The notes beneath the pieces are model-generated. The model made no database searches. It was not told where the DNA came from and saw only the letters and a list, made by a program, of their open reading frames with translations. From the NCBI GenBank assembly GCA_045648985.1, contig JAZROZ010000015.1:1-64000 (forward strand): DNA of 64,000 nt, written 5' to 3'. The position numbers and the translations under genes were made by a program. Of this stretch, positions 16,117 through 24,320 are shown piece by piece. Within the stretch, counting starts at the first letter, position 1; every line of letters starts with the position of its first letter. The DNA comes from SIG437 sp045648985. Its GTDB lineage: Bacteria > Bacillota > Clostridia > UBA1381 > UBA9506.

Positions 16117-16809
16117 ATGAATGTTGTTACAAGAGAAGAAAAGAAATTTCTGATAAGCCTAGAAGAGTTCAGGGACAAATCTCACTATCTAGATATGCTT
16201 ATGATACAGGATGCCCACAACGGCACAGACGGATATATCATAAGGTCACTTTATTTTGATACAATCTATGATGACGATTTTTTTGAAAAGCTTGAGGGTG
16301 TAGAAACAAGACGAAAAATACGACTCAGAATATATGACCCTAAAGGTGATTTTGCAATGCTTGAGATGAAGCAAAAACAAGGCGTTTCGCAGAAAAAGCG
16401 CTCACTAAGAATGACAAAAGAAGATGCCGAGGCACTAATTGCAGGAAAGTATGAAGTGCTTTTAAAATACGAAGAAGACTTTGCAAAGGAATGCTATGGT
16501 TTAATGCACTATAAATGCTATCGCCCAAAAACCATCGTACAGTACAACCGAAAGGCATATATTGCCAAAGAAAATAAAATTAGGATTACGTTTGATAATA
16601 ACATCATTGCAACGGAAAGTAATTTTGATTTGTTTTCAGAAAACCTTGTGATGTATCCTGTTTTGGACAAATTCAATGTTGTGCTTGAAGTGAAGTTTAA
16701 TGGTTTTTTACTTGACTATATCAGAGGGTTTATAAACAGTATAAATAAAAGCGAACTTTCTGTGAGTAAATACGCACTTGCAAGGCAACAGAGCTATGAA
16801 GAGATTTAA
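16117..16809 (+). CDS. VTC domain polyphosphate polymerase (CYTH-type fold)
   Basis: 230 residues. The family pattern is alternating charged strands: EEKKFLIS at the start, SLYFDT, RRKIRLRIYD, AMLEMKQKQG, and C-terminal VLEVKFNG. These Lys/Arg/Glu residues line the tunnel where ATP is turned into polyphosphate in VTC-domain proteins. GTGGAGAG supports ATG 16117. The gene sits under a c-di-GMP-I riboswitch and is the only intact gene in a stretch of broken c-di-GMP genes. Bacterial VTC proteins often sit beside CotH or DUF4956 genes, but neither is present here. Activity is inferred from family. Confidence 0.85.
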   Translation: MNVVTREEKKFLISLEEFRDKSHYLDMLMIQDAHNGTDGYIIRSLYFDTIYDDDFFEKLEGVETRRKIRLRIYDPKGDFAMLEMKQKQGVSQKKRSLRMTKEDAEALIAGKYEVLLKYEEDFAKECYGLMHYKCYRPKTIVQYNRKAYIAKENKIRITFDNNIIATESNFDLFSENLVMYPVLDKFNVVLEVKFNGFLLDYIRGFINSINKSELSVSKYALARQQSYEEI

Positions 16810-16827
16810 AAGAGGAGAAATTTAAAA

Positions 16828-17366
16828 TGAGAAATGATTTTATTTAATAAAAGACCAGTCAACACTTTCATTTGAGCAGCTTGTGGCAAATATTATGGAA
16901 GAAAACTTTATTGATAAGCTCAAGATGATTTCAAACAGCTATGATTTTGACAAATCAATGCTTGCAATATAAATAACAGAAGATGCTATGGAAAAGGACA
17001 GAAAGACTGCCACCCAAAACGTAAGACTTTGTAAAGAGCTTGGCTTTAGAGTATATCTTGACGATTTGGGAAGCGGATATACATCGTTTGCAAACCTGTG
17101 CGATTATCCTATTGATGTCGTTAAAATCGACCGTGACATTCTGCTCAAAACAGAAAATAAAAAGGGACAATTTTTCAGGAATCGTTGCTTTAGCTCACAG
17201 CCTTAATATCAAGGTTATCTGTGAGGGCGTGGAAACACAAGAGCAAAATGCACTTGTATCAACATCTGCCTGTGACTTCATTCAGGGGTGGTTCTATTCT
17301 AAAGCACTTCCGCAGGAAGAATGTGAGTCGTTTATAGATGCATATGAAAAAAGTTGCAGAATATAA
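16828..17366 (+). pseudogene. EAL-domain c-di-GMP phosphodiesterase relic
   Basis: An ATG with a good ribosome site (AGGAGAAATTTAAA) is stopped after six codons. Further on, EAL sequence is readable: LAI-stop-ITEDAME, LDDLGSGYTSFANL, VVKIDRD, then a shift near 17165 into ALAHSLNIKVICEGVETQEQ and C-terminal IQGWFYSKALP. The stop TAA at 16970-16972 sits exactly where the metal-binding Glu of the EITE motif (GAA) is expected. Missing N-terminus, nonsense and frameshift make it non-functional. Confidence 0.85.
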
Positions 17367-17368
17367 TT

Positions 17369-17446
17369 GTGACGCATTCTGATGTTGACCATTGTGGACT
17401 TTTGCCTGAACTTGACGGAATTATCTCAAGCCATAAAAAACTATGA
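17369..17446 (+). pseudogene. Fragment of a metallo-beta-lactamase-fold protein
   Basis: A 25-codon frame reads THSDVDHCGLLPEL and ends at TGA 17444-17446. THSDVDHCG is the metal-binding HxHxDH-type loop, here as HSDVDH, of MBL-fold hydrolases. Nothing else of the domain is present. It adjoins the end of the EAL relic, so it is probably another deletion remnant. Confidence 0.5.
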
Positions 17447-17448
17447 CT

Positions 17449-17491
17449 AAAAAACTTCTCAAAATAACGTTTATTTTGAGAAGTTTTTTAA
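17449..17491. terminator. Bidirectional terminator
   Basis: AAAAAACTTCTCAAAATA pairs with its complement across a short loop, with A and T runs on the two sides. It closes the converging E2-like gene on the minus strand. Confidence 0.9.
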
Positions 17492-17496
17492 ATTAA

Positions 17497-18351
17497 TTAT
17501 CTTATGTCTTCAACAATTTTTTCAGGCGGAACCAAAAGCAACTCGGGATTTTCAATAAGTTTTTTTATTTTCTTAAACGCTGAAGCATAGTAGTGACCAT
17601 CGCAGATTCGTTCATCACAAACGATTGTAAAATCGATAAAACGATGCTTTTCCACTTCGCCATCTTTGTTTACAATATACTCAGTACGTTTTGCTCCCAT
17701 AGCAATAAAAACGGGGAGATTACCAAAATCATAAAGATGATGATAAACAGGTGGAATACCTAAAGAACCGAGATTCGTAATAAACATTGAACCGTGAAAC
17801 GGACTTAAGTCACAAATAGCGCGCGGAAGCAATCCGAAATAATCCAAAAGCTTGAGCACCCATACGGTAAATTTTAAGAAAACACCAGGTATATATACAA
17901 GAAATCTTGCAAAAGTATCCATACTGTTCTGGTCGCCCTCGGCTTTGTTTTTCTCAATTTCTTTATTAAGGTTTTTGTAAATTAAATCAAGTGTGTCAGA
18001 AGGGTTTGCCTTTAGTTTTATGACTGTTTCAGCAGCGTTTAATTTCATTTCTTTTTTTATGGTTAAACAAATATCAATACCTTTGCGTGCATATACCCTT
18101 TGCCCGCGTATGAATCTGTTTATGCCCGGAAGCTGTGAAACAACACGCACATATGCTGCCATAAAAACATGCATCATTCCAATGCCTTTCATACCTTCTG
18201 CTTTTTTGTCACGCAGGAACTGTTCACATTTGGTTATATCAACTGTTGCATAAAAAGAGTTCGAAGCTCCACCACGACTTGGCATGATGAAAGGTGATAC
18301 TGCATTCATTGGGATGTCGCCTTTGATACGTCTGCCTTCTTTTCTGCTCAT
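17497..18351 (-). CDS. 2-oxoacid dehydrogenase E2-like acyltransferase homologue, lacking the catalytic His
   Basis: About 284 residues matching the catalytic core of E2/CAT-type acyltransferases (PHHYTDVD-like MPSRGGASNSFYATVDITKC near the start, and MFITNLGSLGIPPVYHHLYD). No lipoyl or peripheral-binding domain is present. The usual active-site motif DHRxxDG appears as DERICDG, so the catalytic His position holds Glu. It may be an inactive relative or use another residue. The start whose first base is 18351 has GGAGG in front; the longer frame begins upstream of that site. Monocistronic, with a terminator after it. Substrate unknown. Confidence 0.75.
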   Translation of the reverse strand: MSRKEGRRIKGDIPMNAVSPFIMPSRGGASNSFYATVDITKCEQFLRDKKAEGMKGIGMMHVFMAAYVRVVSQLPGINRFIRGQRVYARKGIDICLTIKKEMKLNAAETVIKLKANPSDTLDLIYKNLNKEIEKNKAEGDQNSMDTFARFLVYIPGVFLKFTVWVLKLLDYFGLLPRAICDLSPFHGSMFITNLGSLGIPPVYHHLYDFGNLPVFIAMGAKRTEYIVNKDGEVEKHRFIDFTIVCDERICDGHYYASAFKKIKKLIENPELLLVPPEKIVEDIR

Positions 18352-18443
18352 ATTAATCCTCCAAAATTTCATATACAACAATTTTATCATAAATTTCGAC
18401 AAAATACAAGAAAAAACGACACATTTTTCTTAATGCTTTTTTC

Positions 18444-18472
18444 TTGACTTTGTTAAAACAAAGTATTATAAT
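18444..18472 (+). promoter_or_regulatory. SigA promoter with a perfect palindrome in the spacer
   Basis: TTGACT (18444-18449), 17-base spacer, TATAAT (18467-18472). The spacer carries CTTTGTT-AA-AACAAAG (18448-18463), a perfect 7-bp dyad that is a plausible repressor operator. Confidence 0.78.
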
Positions 18473-18503
18473 GATATTATATATATTTCCGAGAGGACTT
18501 TGT

Positions 18504-19193
18504 ATGAAAAAAGTACTTAAAATAATCTTAATTGCCGTTTTATGCATAGTAGTAATTGTGGGTTCATTAGCTATATGGCAGTGGAATAATATCAAGGCAT
18601 TGTTTTTGTCGCTTAATTATTCAGCTGAAGAAATTGACACACTTTATATAGAAAATGAACAGAAAATCAATAGTATTTTGTCAGACTTTACGCAAGGTGA
18701 AATGCGAGGCCTTAGCGAAGAAGAAAAAGCACAGCTTTTGACAGGTGAGTTGACATCGGAACAGGCTTTAGAAATCATAAAAAACGTCTCTAAACCGAAA
18801 ACTGATGAAAGTGTTTCTGAAAATTCAAATAGTAAAAAGTATAGCGACGAGCTTTACAATCTTATAGCGCAGATATATCTTTTGCGTGATGAATATACTA
18901 ACGAACTGACAAAGCTCGAATCAGAGGCAATATCGGTTAAGCACAATATGTCAAAAGAACAAAAGACCATACCCAACAAACTTAAATACATAGAGCTTTA
19001 CACAGGAAAAGCGGTTGCCCTAGAAAAACAATGTGATGCAAAAATGGAGAGTATTATTAAAAAAATCGAAACAGAACTGAAAAATACAGGAAATGATACT
19101 GCTTTGATATCCCAGATACGCGCTTTGTATGCATCTGAAAAGGAAATAAAAAAGTCGCAGCTTTTAAATAAATACAGTAAATACCTTAAATAA
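18504..19193 (+). CDS. Membrane-anchored coiled-coil protein of unknown function
   Basis: About 229 residues. One N-terminal helix (residues 5-26, IILIAVLCIVVIVGSLAIW) anchors the protein, and the rest is highly charged (Glu, Lys, Ser) and probably coiled-coil outside the membrane. The stretch YNLIAQIYLLRDEYTNELTK and the C-terminal half look like long helices. No enzyme motif is seen. GAGAGGA supports ATG 18504. It starts 24 bases before the SLH-domain gene and is probably in the same operon, so a cell-envelope role is likely but unproven. Confidence 0.7.
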   Translation: MKKVLKIILIAVLCIVVIVGSLAIWQWNNIKALFLSLNYSAEEIDTLYIENEQKINSILSDFTQGEMRGLSEEEKAQLLTGELTSEQALEIIKNVSKPKTDESVSENSNSKKYSDELYNLIAQIYLLRDEYTNELTKLESEAISVKHNMSKEQKTIPNKLKYIELYTGKAVALEKQCDAKMESIIKKIETELKNTGNDTALISQIRALYASEKEIKKSQLLNKYSKYLK

Positions 19194-19216
19194 TTTTTGA
19201 CGAGGAGTTGTTGAAG

Positions 19217-20959
19217 ATGAAAAGGAAATTATTAAGTGTTATCATTGCAATACTTATGATAATACAATGTGCACCTTTTGTAAGTGCAGCAGAACCACCA
19301 GCGGATCCACCAACGGATCCACCAACGGCAGTATCTCCACATCTTGATATGGAGGTTAAACACCATAATGCAGGAGCATATAAAAATGGACCGCTTTATA
19401 TAACAGGAACAAATGCCACCGTTGACTTTAAAACTACATTGAATATGAGCTCTGTTTTACAGAATTTTGTAGATTGGTATAATACAGCACAGAATATTAT
19501 TAATAATCTGGTTGACTTAGGCCAAAACAGAGCTACACTTGAGACTCGTTTAAACAATATACCCATAACGGGACAGTTTACTGTTAAAATCTATTATCCA
19601 AAAACTGTTACAGTTCCCGGTGATTTTTTAGATGGAACAAGACTTGATATGTATGGCTTTAATGATGGAGCAAAGACAATTTTTAAAGAAATAAGCAGAG
19701 TACCATCAAGCGATGCAAATAATAATATTCTTACAATTACAATTGAAGTAAAAGGTCCTTCGGGTCCTACACTTACAATAGGAGAATTGAATACAAATAA
19801 AGCTACTTATCTTGCAGACATCTATTTGGAAGCTATAGGTATCGATTTACCACATGAGGGGACTTATACTGCAAAGGGTACGATGACAGGATATATAGAA
19901 GCACGGGAAGTTTCTGGTTCAGCCAGAAGCTTAAGAGTTGACTATACAGGTGTGCAGGAACCTGGAGCCAATAACGTAAACAGTGCTGATCCAAGTAGCA
20001 TGAGTGCTACTGTAAAAGTTACCAATCCGCCAACATCATCAGGTGTTTTAGCTCCAACAACAGGCTCAATTATCTTTAATATAGACGGTGACACCAATGT
20101 TATACCTCCGATTAGCAAATCAGGTACTGTAAAGCCTGAAGACCTCCCAAAACCTGAAAAAGATGGATATACATTTGACGGTTGGTATTATGACTGCGCT
20201 TTAACAGATCCTGTTGACGAAGCAATCACTCTTGCAGGTGTAAAAACACTTTATGGTCACTGGATAAACAACGCTTTAGAATCAGAAGACCACTTTGCAT
20301 ATGTAATCGGATATCCTGATGGAACAGTAAGACCTGAAAACAACATTACAAGAGAAGAAGTTGCAACAATATTCTACAGATTATTAAGAGAAAAAGAACT
20401 TATCGAAATTGCTACAGATGAAAACTCATTCACAGACGTAGCTAAAGAGAGATGGTCAAATAAAGCTATTTCAACATTAGCTAAGGGCGGATATATAACA
20501 GGCTATGAGGACGGAACATTTGGTCCCCAAAAGCCTATTACAAGAGCTGAATTTGCAACAATGGCAACAAGATATGCAAATCTCACACAAAATGGAGAGA
20601 TAACATTTAGTGATGTATCAGGACATTGGGCTGAAGAAGATATCTATAAAGCAGCTTCTGAGCGTTGGGTAAACGGCTACGAAGACGGAACCTTTGCTCC
20701 CGAAAAAGAAATCACAAGAGCAGAAGTTATGACAATCATTAACCGCATGCTCGTAAGATATGTTGATGCAGAAGGTATCCATGCAGATGCAACATTCTGG
20801 AAAGATATGACAGGCAATGAATGGTACTACTATAATGTATTAGAAGCAACCAATTCTCATGACTACGACAGAAGAGAAGACGGCAAGCTCGAAAAATGGA
20901 CAGAAATCACAACAAATATGATTTGGGTTGAGCTTGATGAAATGGAAAATGCAGATTGA
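19217..20959 (+). CDS. Secreted surface protein with InlB-type B-repeat and three SLH domains
   Basis: About 580 residues. A signal peptide (residues 1-24, ending FVSA-AE) is followed by a Pro-rich stretch and a beta-rich region to about 290. A Listeria-Bacteroides B-repeat follows (KDGYTFDGWYYDCALTDPVD), then three SLH domains between about 350 and 560 (VIGYPDGTVRPENNITREE, ITGYEDGTFGPQKPITRAE, VNGYEDGTFAPEKEITRAE). SLH domains tether proteins to pyruvylated wall polymers, so it is exposed on the cell wall. GAGGAG supports ATG 19217. It is the last gene of the unit and is followed by a terminator. Confidence 0.92.
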   Translation: MKRKLLSVIIAILMIIQCAPFVSAAEPPADPPTDPPTAVSPHLDMEVKHHNAGAYKNGPLYITGTNATVDFKTTLNMSSVLQNFVDWYNTAQNIINNLVDLGQNRATLETRLNNIPITGQFTVKIYYPKTVTVPGDFLDGTRLDMYGFNDGAKTIFKEISRVPSSDANNNILTITIEVKGPSGPTLTIGELNTNKATYLADIYLEAIGIDLPHEGTYTAKGTMTGYIEAREVSGSARSLRVDYTGVQEPGANNVNSADPSSMSATVKVTNPPTSSGVLAPTTGSIIFNIDGDTNVIPPISKSGTVKPEDLPKPEKDGYTFDGWYYDCALTDPVDEAITLAGVKTLYGHWINNALESEDHFAYVIGYPDGTVRPENNITREEVATIFYRLLREKELIEIATDENSFTDVAKERWSNKAISTLAKGGYITGYEDGTFGPQKPITRAEFATMATRYANLTQNGEITFSDVSGHWAEEDIYKAASERWVNGYEDGTFAPEKEITRAEVMTIINRMLVRYVDAEGIHADATFWKDMTGNEWYYYNVLEATNSHDYDRREDGKLEKWTEITTNMIWVELDEMENAD

Positions 20960-20975
20960 TAAGTGACTAAAAAAT

Positions 20976-21017
20976 AAAAAGACAATTCTTAATTTAATTT
21001 TGAGAATTGTCTTTTTT
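20976..21017 (+). terminator. Rho-independent terminator after the SLH gene
   Basis: AAAAAGACAATTCT pairs with AGAATTGTCTTTTT across an AT loop and ends in T. Confidence 0.88.
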
Positions 21018-21041
21018 AAAATATCAAAGGGAGGATTTTAA

Positions 21042-21578
21042 ATGCGAAATATTATTTCTCAGGTTTTCAGTATAATTGGTTTTATAATTATTGTGTATTC
21101 ATTCCAGTGCAAAAAGAACAGGAACTTCTTCATCATGCAGGGTGTAGGAAGCTTTATGTTTTTTATCAATTTTATATTAATCAATGCCTATGCAGGTGCA
21201 TTTTTCAACCTGACTAATCTTGTAAGAGGTCTGCTTTTTGCCAAAAACGGAAAAAGTATGTGGAAGCTTATAGTTGTTGAAGTGTTATACACTTTATGTT
21301 TTGTCTTTTCTGCTTATCTTATATGGGGTGATTGGTTTTTTCTTTTCATCTCAGCTCTACCATACGTGACACTTGTAATTATGAGTATATTAATGTGGAA
21401 GGGCAACGGAAAACACATAAGAATTTTTCAATTTTCATTAATGTCACCGTCCTGGATTGTGCATAACATTTTTAATTTCAGTTTAGGTGGAATAGTTTGT
21501 GAGATATTCAATATGATCTCAGTTTTAGTTGCTTTTGTAAGATATGGCGCTAAAGGACTTGAAAATGGCGACAATTAG
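21042..21578 (+). CDS. YgjV-family integral membrane protein
   Basis: 178 residues with about six hydrophobic helices. The N-terminal VFSIIGFIIIVYSFQCKKN and FIMQGVGSFMFFINFILINA fit the Imp-YgjV family of inner membrane proteins of unknown function. GGGAGG at about 21029-21034 supports ATG 21042. No promoter is obvious, and the preceding terminator makes read-through from the SLH gene unlikely to be complete. No role can be assigned. Confidence 0.75.
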   Translation: MRNIISQVFSIIGFIIIVYSFQCKKNRNFFIMQGVGSFMFFINFILINAYAGAFFNLTNLVRGLLFAKNGKSMWKLIVVEVLYTLCFVFSAYLIWGDWFFLFISALPYVTLVIMSILMWKGNGKHIRIFQFSLMSPSWIVHNIFNFSLGGIVCEIFNMISVLVAFVRYGAKGLENGDN

Positions 21579-21640
21579 TAAAAAATCATAAAAATATTTA
21601 TGTGTTTAAAAAATTTTTATGAAATATGTGCAAATTTTCG

Positions 21641-21669
21641 TTGACTATTACCAAAATTTATGGTATTAT
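21641..21669 (+). promoter_or_regulatory. SigA promoter of the sugar ABC importer operon
   Basis: TTGACT (21641-21646), 17-base spacer ending TATGG, TATTAT (21664-21669). Confidence 0.75.
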
Positions 21670-21718
21670 TTATGTAAGGTAGTAAAAGAAGTATTCTGTT
21701 GGGAAAGGAGAGGGAAAT

Positions 21719-23218
21719 ATGGATGGAATAATTCTTGAAATGAAAGACATAGATAAACGTTTTTCAGGTGTTCATGCCTTGAAATCTGTTAATATGGAGC
21801 TTAAGAAAGGTGAAGTTCATGCTTTAATGGGCGAAAATGGTGCCGGAAAGTCAACACTTATGAAGGTGCTTTGCGGAATTCATAAACGTGATGGCGGTGA
21901 AATCAAACTCTTTGGAGAAACAGTCGATTTTTCAAATATCAAAGAATCGCAGGATGCCGGAATCGGTATGATTCACCAAGAACTTAATATGATGAATCAT
22001 CTTACTGTTGCACAAAATATCTACATTGGTCGTGAGCCAATGAAAAGTGGTATATATATTGATGATAAAAAAATGGAAGATGACGCACGTGAGCTTTTTG
22101 ATAAAATCGGTGTTAAGATTGACCCATCGGTAGTTTTGGGTACATTAACAGTTGGTAAACAACAAATGGTGGAGATTGCAAAAGCAATTTCAAGAAACTC
22201 AAAAATACTGATTTTGGATGAACCTACCGCAGCACTTACTCAGGTTGAAGTAGAAGAGCTGTTTAAAATCATGAATGACCTTAAAGAAAAAGGCATAGGA
22301 ATGATATATATATCTCACCGTATGGATGAGATTAACAGAATTTCCGACAGAATCACAGTAATGCGTGATGGTGAATATGTTGGTACTTTGATAACTAAAG
22401 ATACAACAAAAGACGAAATCGTTAAAATGATGGTCGGCAGAGTAATCTTTGGTGATAAAAAAGAGCAGAGCAATGTGCCAGATAGCGCTGAAACTGTTTT
22501 GGAAGTTAAAAATTTAAACAGAGGCAAAGAAATCAGAAATGTCAGCTTTGAGTTAAGAAAAGGTGAAATTCTTGGTTTTTCAGGGCTTATGGGTTCAGGC
22601 AGAACAGAAGTAGCAAGAGCTATATACGGTGCTGACGGATTTGATAGCGGTGAAATATACATAAACGGCAAAAAGACAGATATCAAGACACCTGAACAGG
22701 CAGTTAAAAACGGTATTTGCTATCTTTCTGAGGACAGAAAGAGATATGGTCTTTTGCTTGATAAATCAGTTGCGGAAAACTCAGTACTGAGTAATCTGGA
22801 TGACTATATTAAAGGCGGCTGGATTAATGACGGCAAGATTGAAAAGGACGCTGAAAGAGAAAATCAAAAGCTTAAAACAAAAACGCCGTCGATGAAACAG
22901 CTTTTAAGGAATCTTTCAGGCGGAAATCAACAGAAAGTAATTATCGCAAGATGGCTTCTTAAAAATTCTGATATATTCATATTTGATGAGCCCACACGTG
23001 GCATAGATATAGGTGCCAAAAGTGAGATGTACACACTTATGGAAGAGCTTGCAGCACATGGCAAATCAGTAATTATGATTTCATCAGAGCTTTCTGAGAT
23101 ACAAAGGCTAAGCGACAGAGTAGTTGTAATGTGTGAGGGTCGTATAACAGGCACTTTGGATATTAAAGATGCTACTCAGGAAAAAATTATGGCATATGCC
23201 ACAATGAGAGAGGAATAA
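21719..23218 (+). CDS. Sugar ABC importer ATP-binding protein (RbsA/MglA type)
   Basis: 499 residues with two ABC domains in one chain, the layout of CUT2 ribose/galactose-family importers. The first has Walker A GENGAGKST, the signature LTVGKQQ and LILDEPTAAL. The second starts near residue 255 with GLMGSGRTE, a degenerate Walker A normal for the family, then LSGGNQQK and FDEPTRGID. It powers sugar import together with the permease and binding protein that follow. AAAGGAGAGG supports ATG 21719. Confidence 0.95.
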   Translation: MDGIILEMKDIDKRFSGVHALKSVNMELKKGEVHALMGENGAGKSTLMKVLCGIHKRDGGEIKLFGETVDFSNIKESQDAGIGMIHQELNMMNHLTVAQNIYIGREPMKSGIYIDDKKMEDDARELFDKIGVKIDPSVVLGTLTVGKQQMVEIAKAISRNSKILILDEPTAALTQVEVEELFKIMNDLKEKGIGMIYISHRMDEINRISDRITVMRDGEYVGTLITKDTTKDEIVKMMVGRVIFGDKKEQSNVPDSAETVLEVKNLNRGKEIRNVSFELRKGEILGFSGLMGSGRTEVARAIYGADGFDSGEIYINGKKTDIKTPEQAVKNGICYLSEDRKRYGLLLDKSVAENSVLSNLDDYIKGGWINDGKIEKDAERENQKLKTKTPSMKQLLRNLSGGNQQKVIIARWLLKNSDIFIFDEPTRGIDIGAKSEMYTLMEELAAHGKSVIMISSELSEIQRLSDRVVVMCEGRITGTLDIKDATQEKIMAYATMREE

Positions 23219-23222
23219 TGAT

Positions 23223-24272
23223 ATGAAAGATAAAATGAGTTTCAAAAATGTTGCAAATTTCATAGCAACAAAAGGTAAGCAAAATTTCATTATTATAATT
23301 GCTCTTGCGATTCTTATATTGATTTTTGCCACCTTAAACCCTAATTTCTTAAGTAAATTTAACATTGTAAGTATGGCTCAGTCACTTGCTCCATATGCAA
23401 TTATGGGTCTTGGTGTAACATTTGTAATCGCGACAGGTGGAATCGATTTATCTATTGGCACAACATGTATTGCATCAGCCGTAGTTGCAGGTAAGCTCTA
23501 TATGTCAGGAATGCCGCTTTGGTGCACAATCCCCGTGATGATAGCTATCGGCTGCTTGATTGGTTACATAAACGGTCTTTTAGTTGCTAAATTAAAAATT
23601 CCTGCATTTATTGCGACACTCGGTACAATGATGTTTGGCAGAGGCTTAAGCGCAATTATCGTTTCAATCCCAAATATTTTCTATCCGAGCGGAACCTGGT
23701 TTAACAAAGTTTTTTCAAACTTTAACGGTATTCCCGTAGGTCTTATCTGGGTAGTATTATTTGCATTAATTTGTATGTATCTTATGTATAAATGTAAGAT
23801 TGGTCGTTATATACTTTCTATTGGCAGTAACGAAGAAGCTACAAGACTTTCGGGCATCAACACAGATAAGTATAAAATTATCGCTTATACAATAGCAGGT
23901 ATTTCAACAGGTATTGCTGCAATATTCTGGGCAGCGTCATTTGCAACTGTTGCAACTGCCACCGGTAACGGTATGGAGCTTGATGCTATCGCAGGTGTAT
24001 ATATCGGCGGAACAAGTGCCGCAGGCGGTACAGCTTCTATTGCAGGCTCTGTTATAGGTGCTATCATGCTCGTTGTAATCAGAAGCGGTCTTAACTTCGT
24101 ACTTGCAAGATTTAACTTAAATGTAAACTCTACATACGTAACCTATATTTTAACAGGTATTATTGTAGTTGTAGCTGTTTTGATGGATGTTATCAAGAAT
24201 AAGAATGCAAATAAAGTTAAACTTGATACAGATAAAAAGAAAAAGAAGGCAGAGATAAAAGAAGAAAATTAA
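23223..24272 (+). CDS. Sugar ABC importer permease (RbsC/MglC type)
   Basis: 349 residues with about ten membrane helices. Typical CUT2 permease segments are present: MGLGVTFVIATGGIDLSIG, SIGSNEEATRLSGINTDKYK (the ATPase-coupling loop), and AGVYIGGTSAAGGTASIAGS. It starts four bases after the ATPase stop. The C-terminus is Lys/Glu-rich. Sugar specificity is not readable here. Confidence 0.95.
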   Translation: MKDKMSFKNVANFIATKGKQNFIIIIALAILILIFATLNPNFLSKFNIVSMAQSLAPYAIMGLGVTFVIATGGIDLSIGTTCIASAVVAGKLYMSGMPLWCTIPVMIAIGCLIGYINGLLVAKLKIPAFIATLGTMMFGRGLSAIIVSIPNIFYPSGTWFNKVFSNFNGIPVGLIWVVLFALICMYLMYKCKIGRYILSIGSNEEATRLSGINTDKYKIIAYTIAGISTGIAAIFWAASFATVATATGNGMELDAIAGVYIGGTSAAGGTASIAGSVIGAIMLVVIRSGLNFVLARFNLNVNSTYVTYILTGIIVVVAVLMDVIKNKNANKVKLDTDKKKKKAEIKEEN

Positions 24273-24320
24273 AATGTTTATTATAGCTTTAAAAAAGCTA
24301 AAAATAAAGGAGGAATTTAT

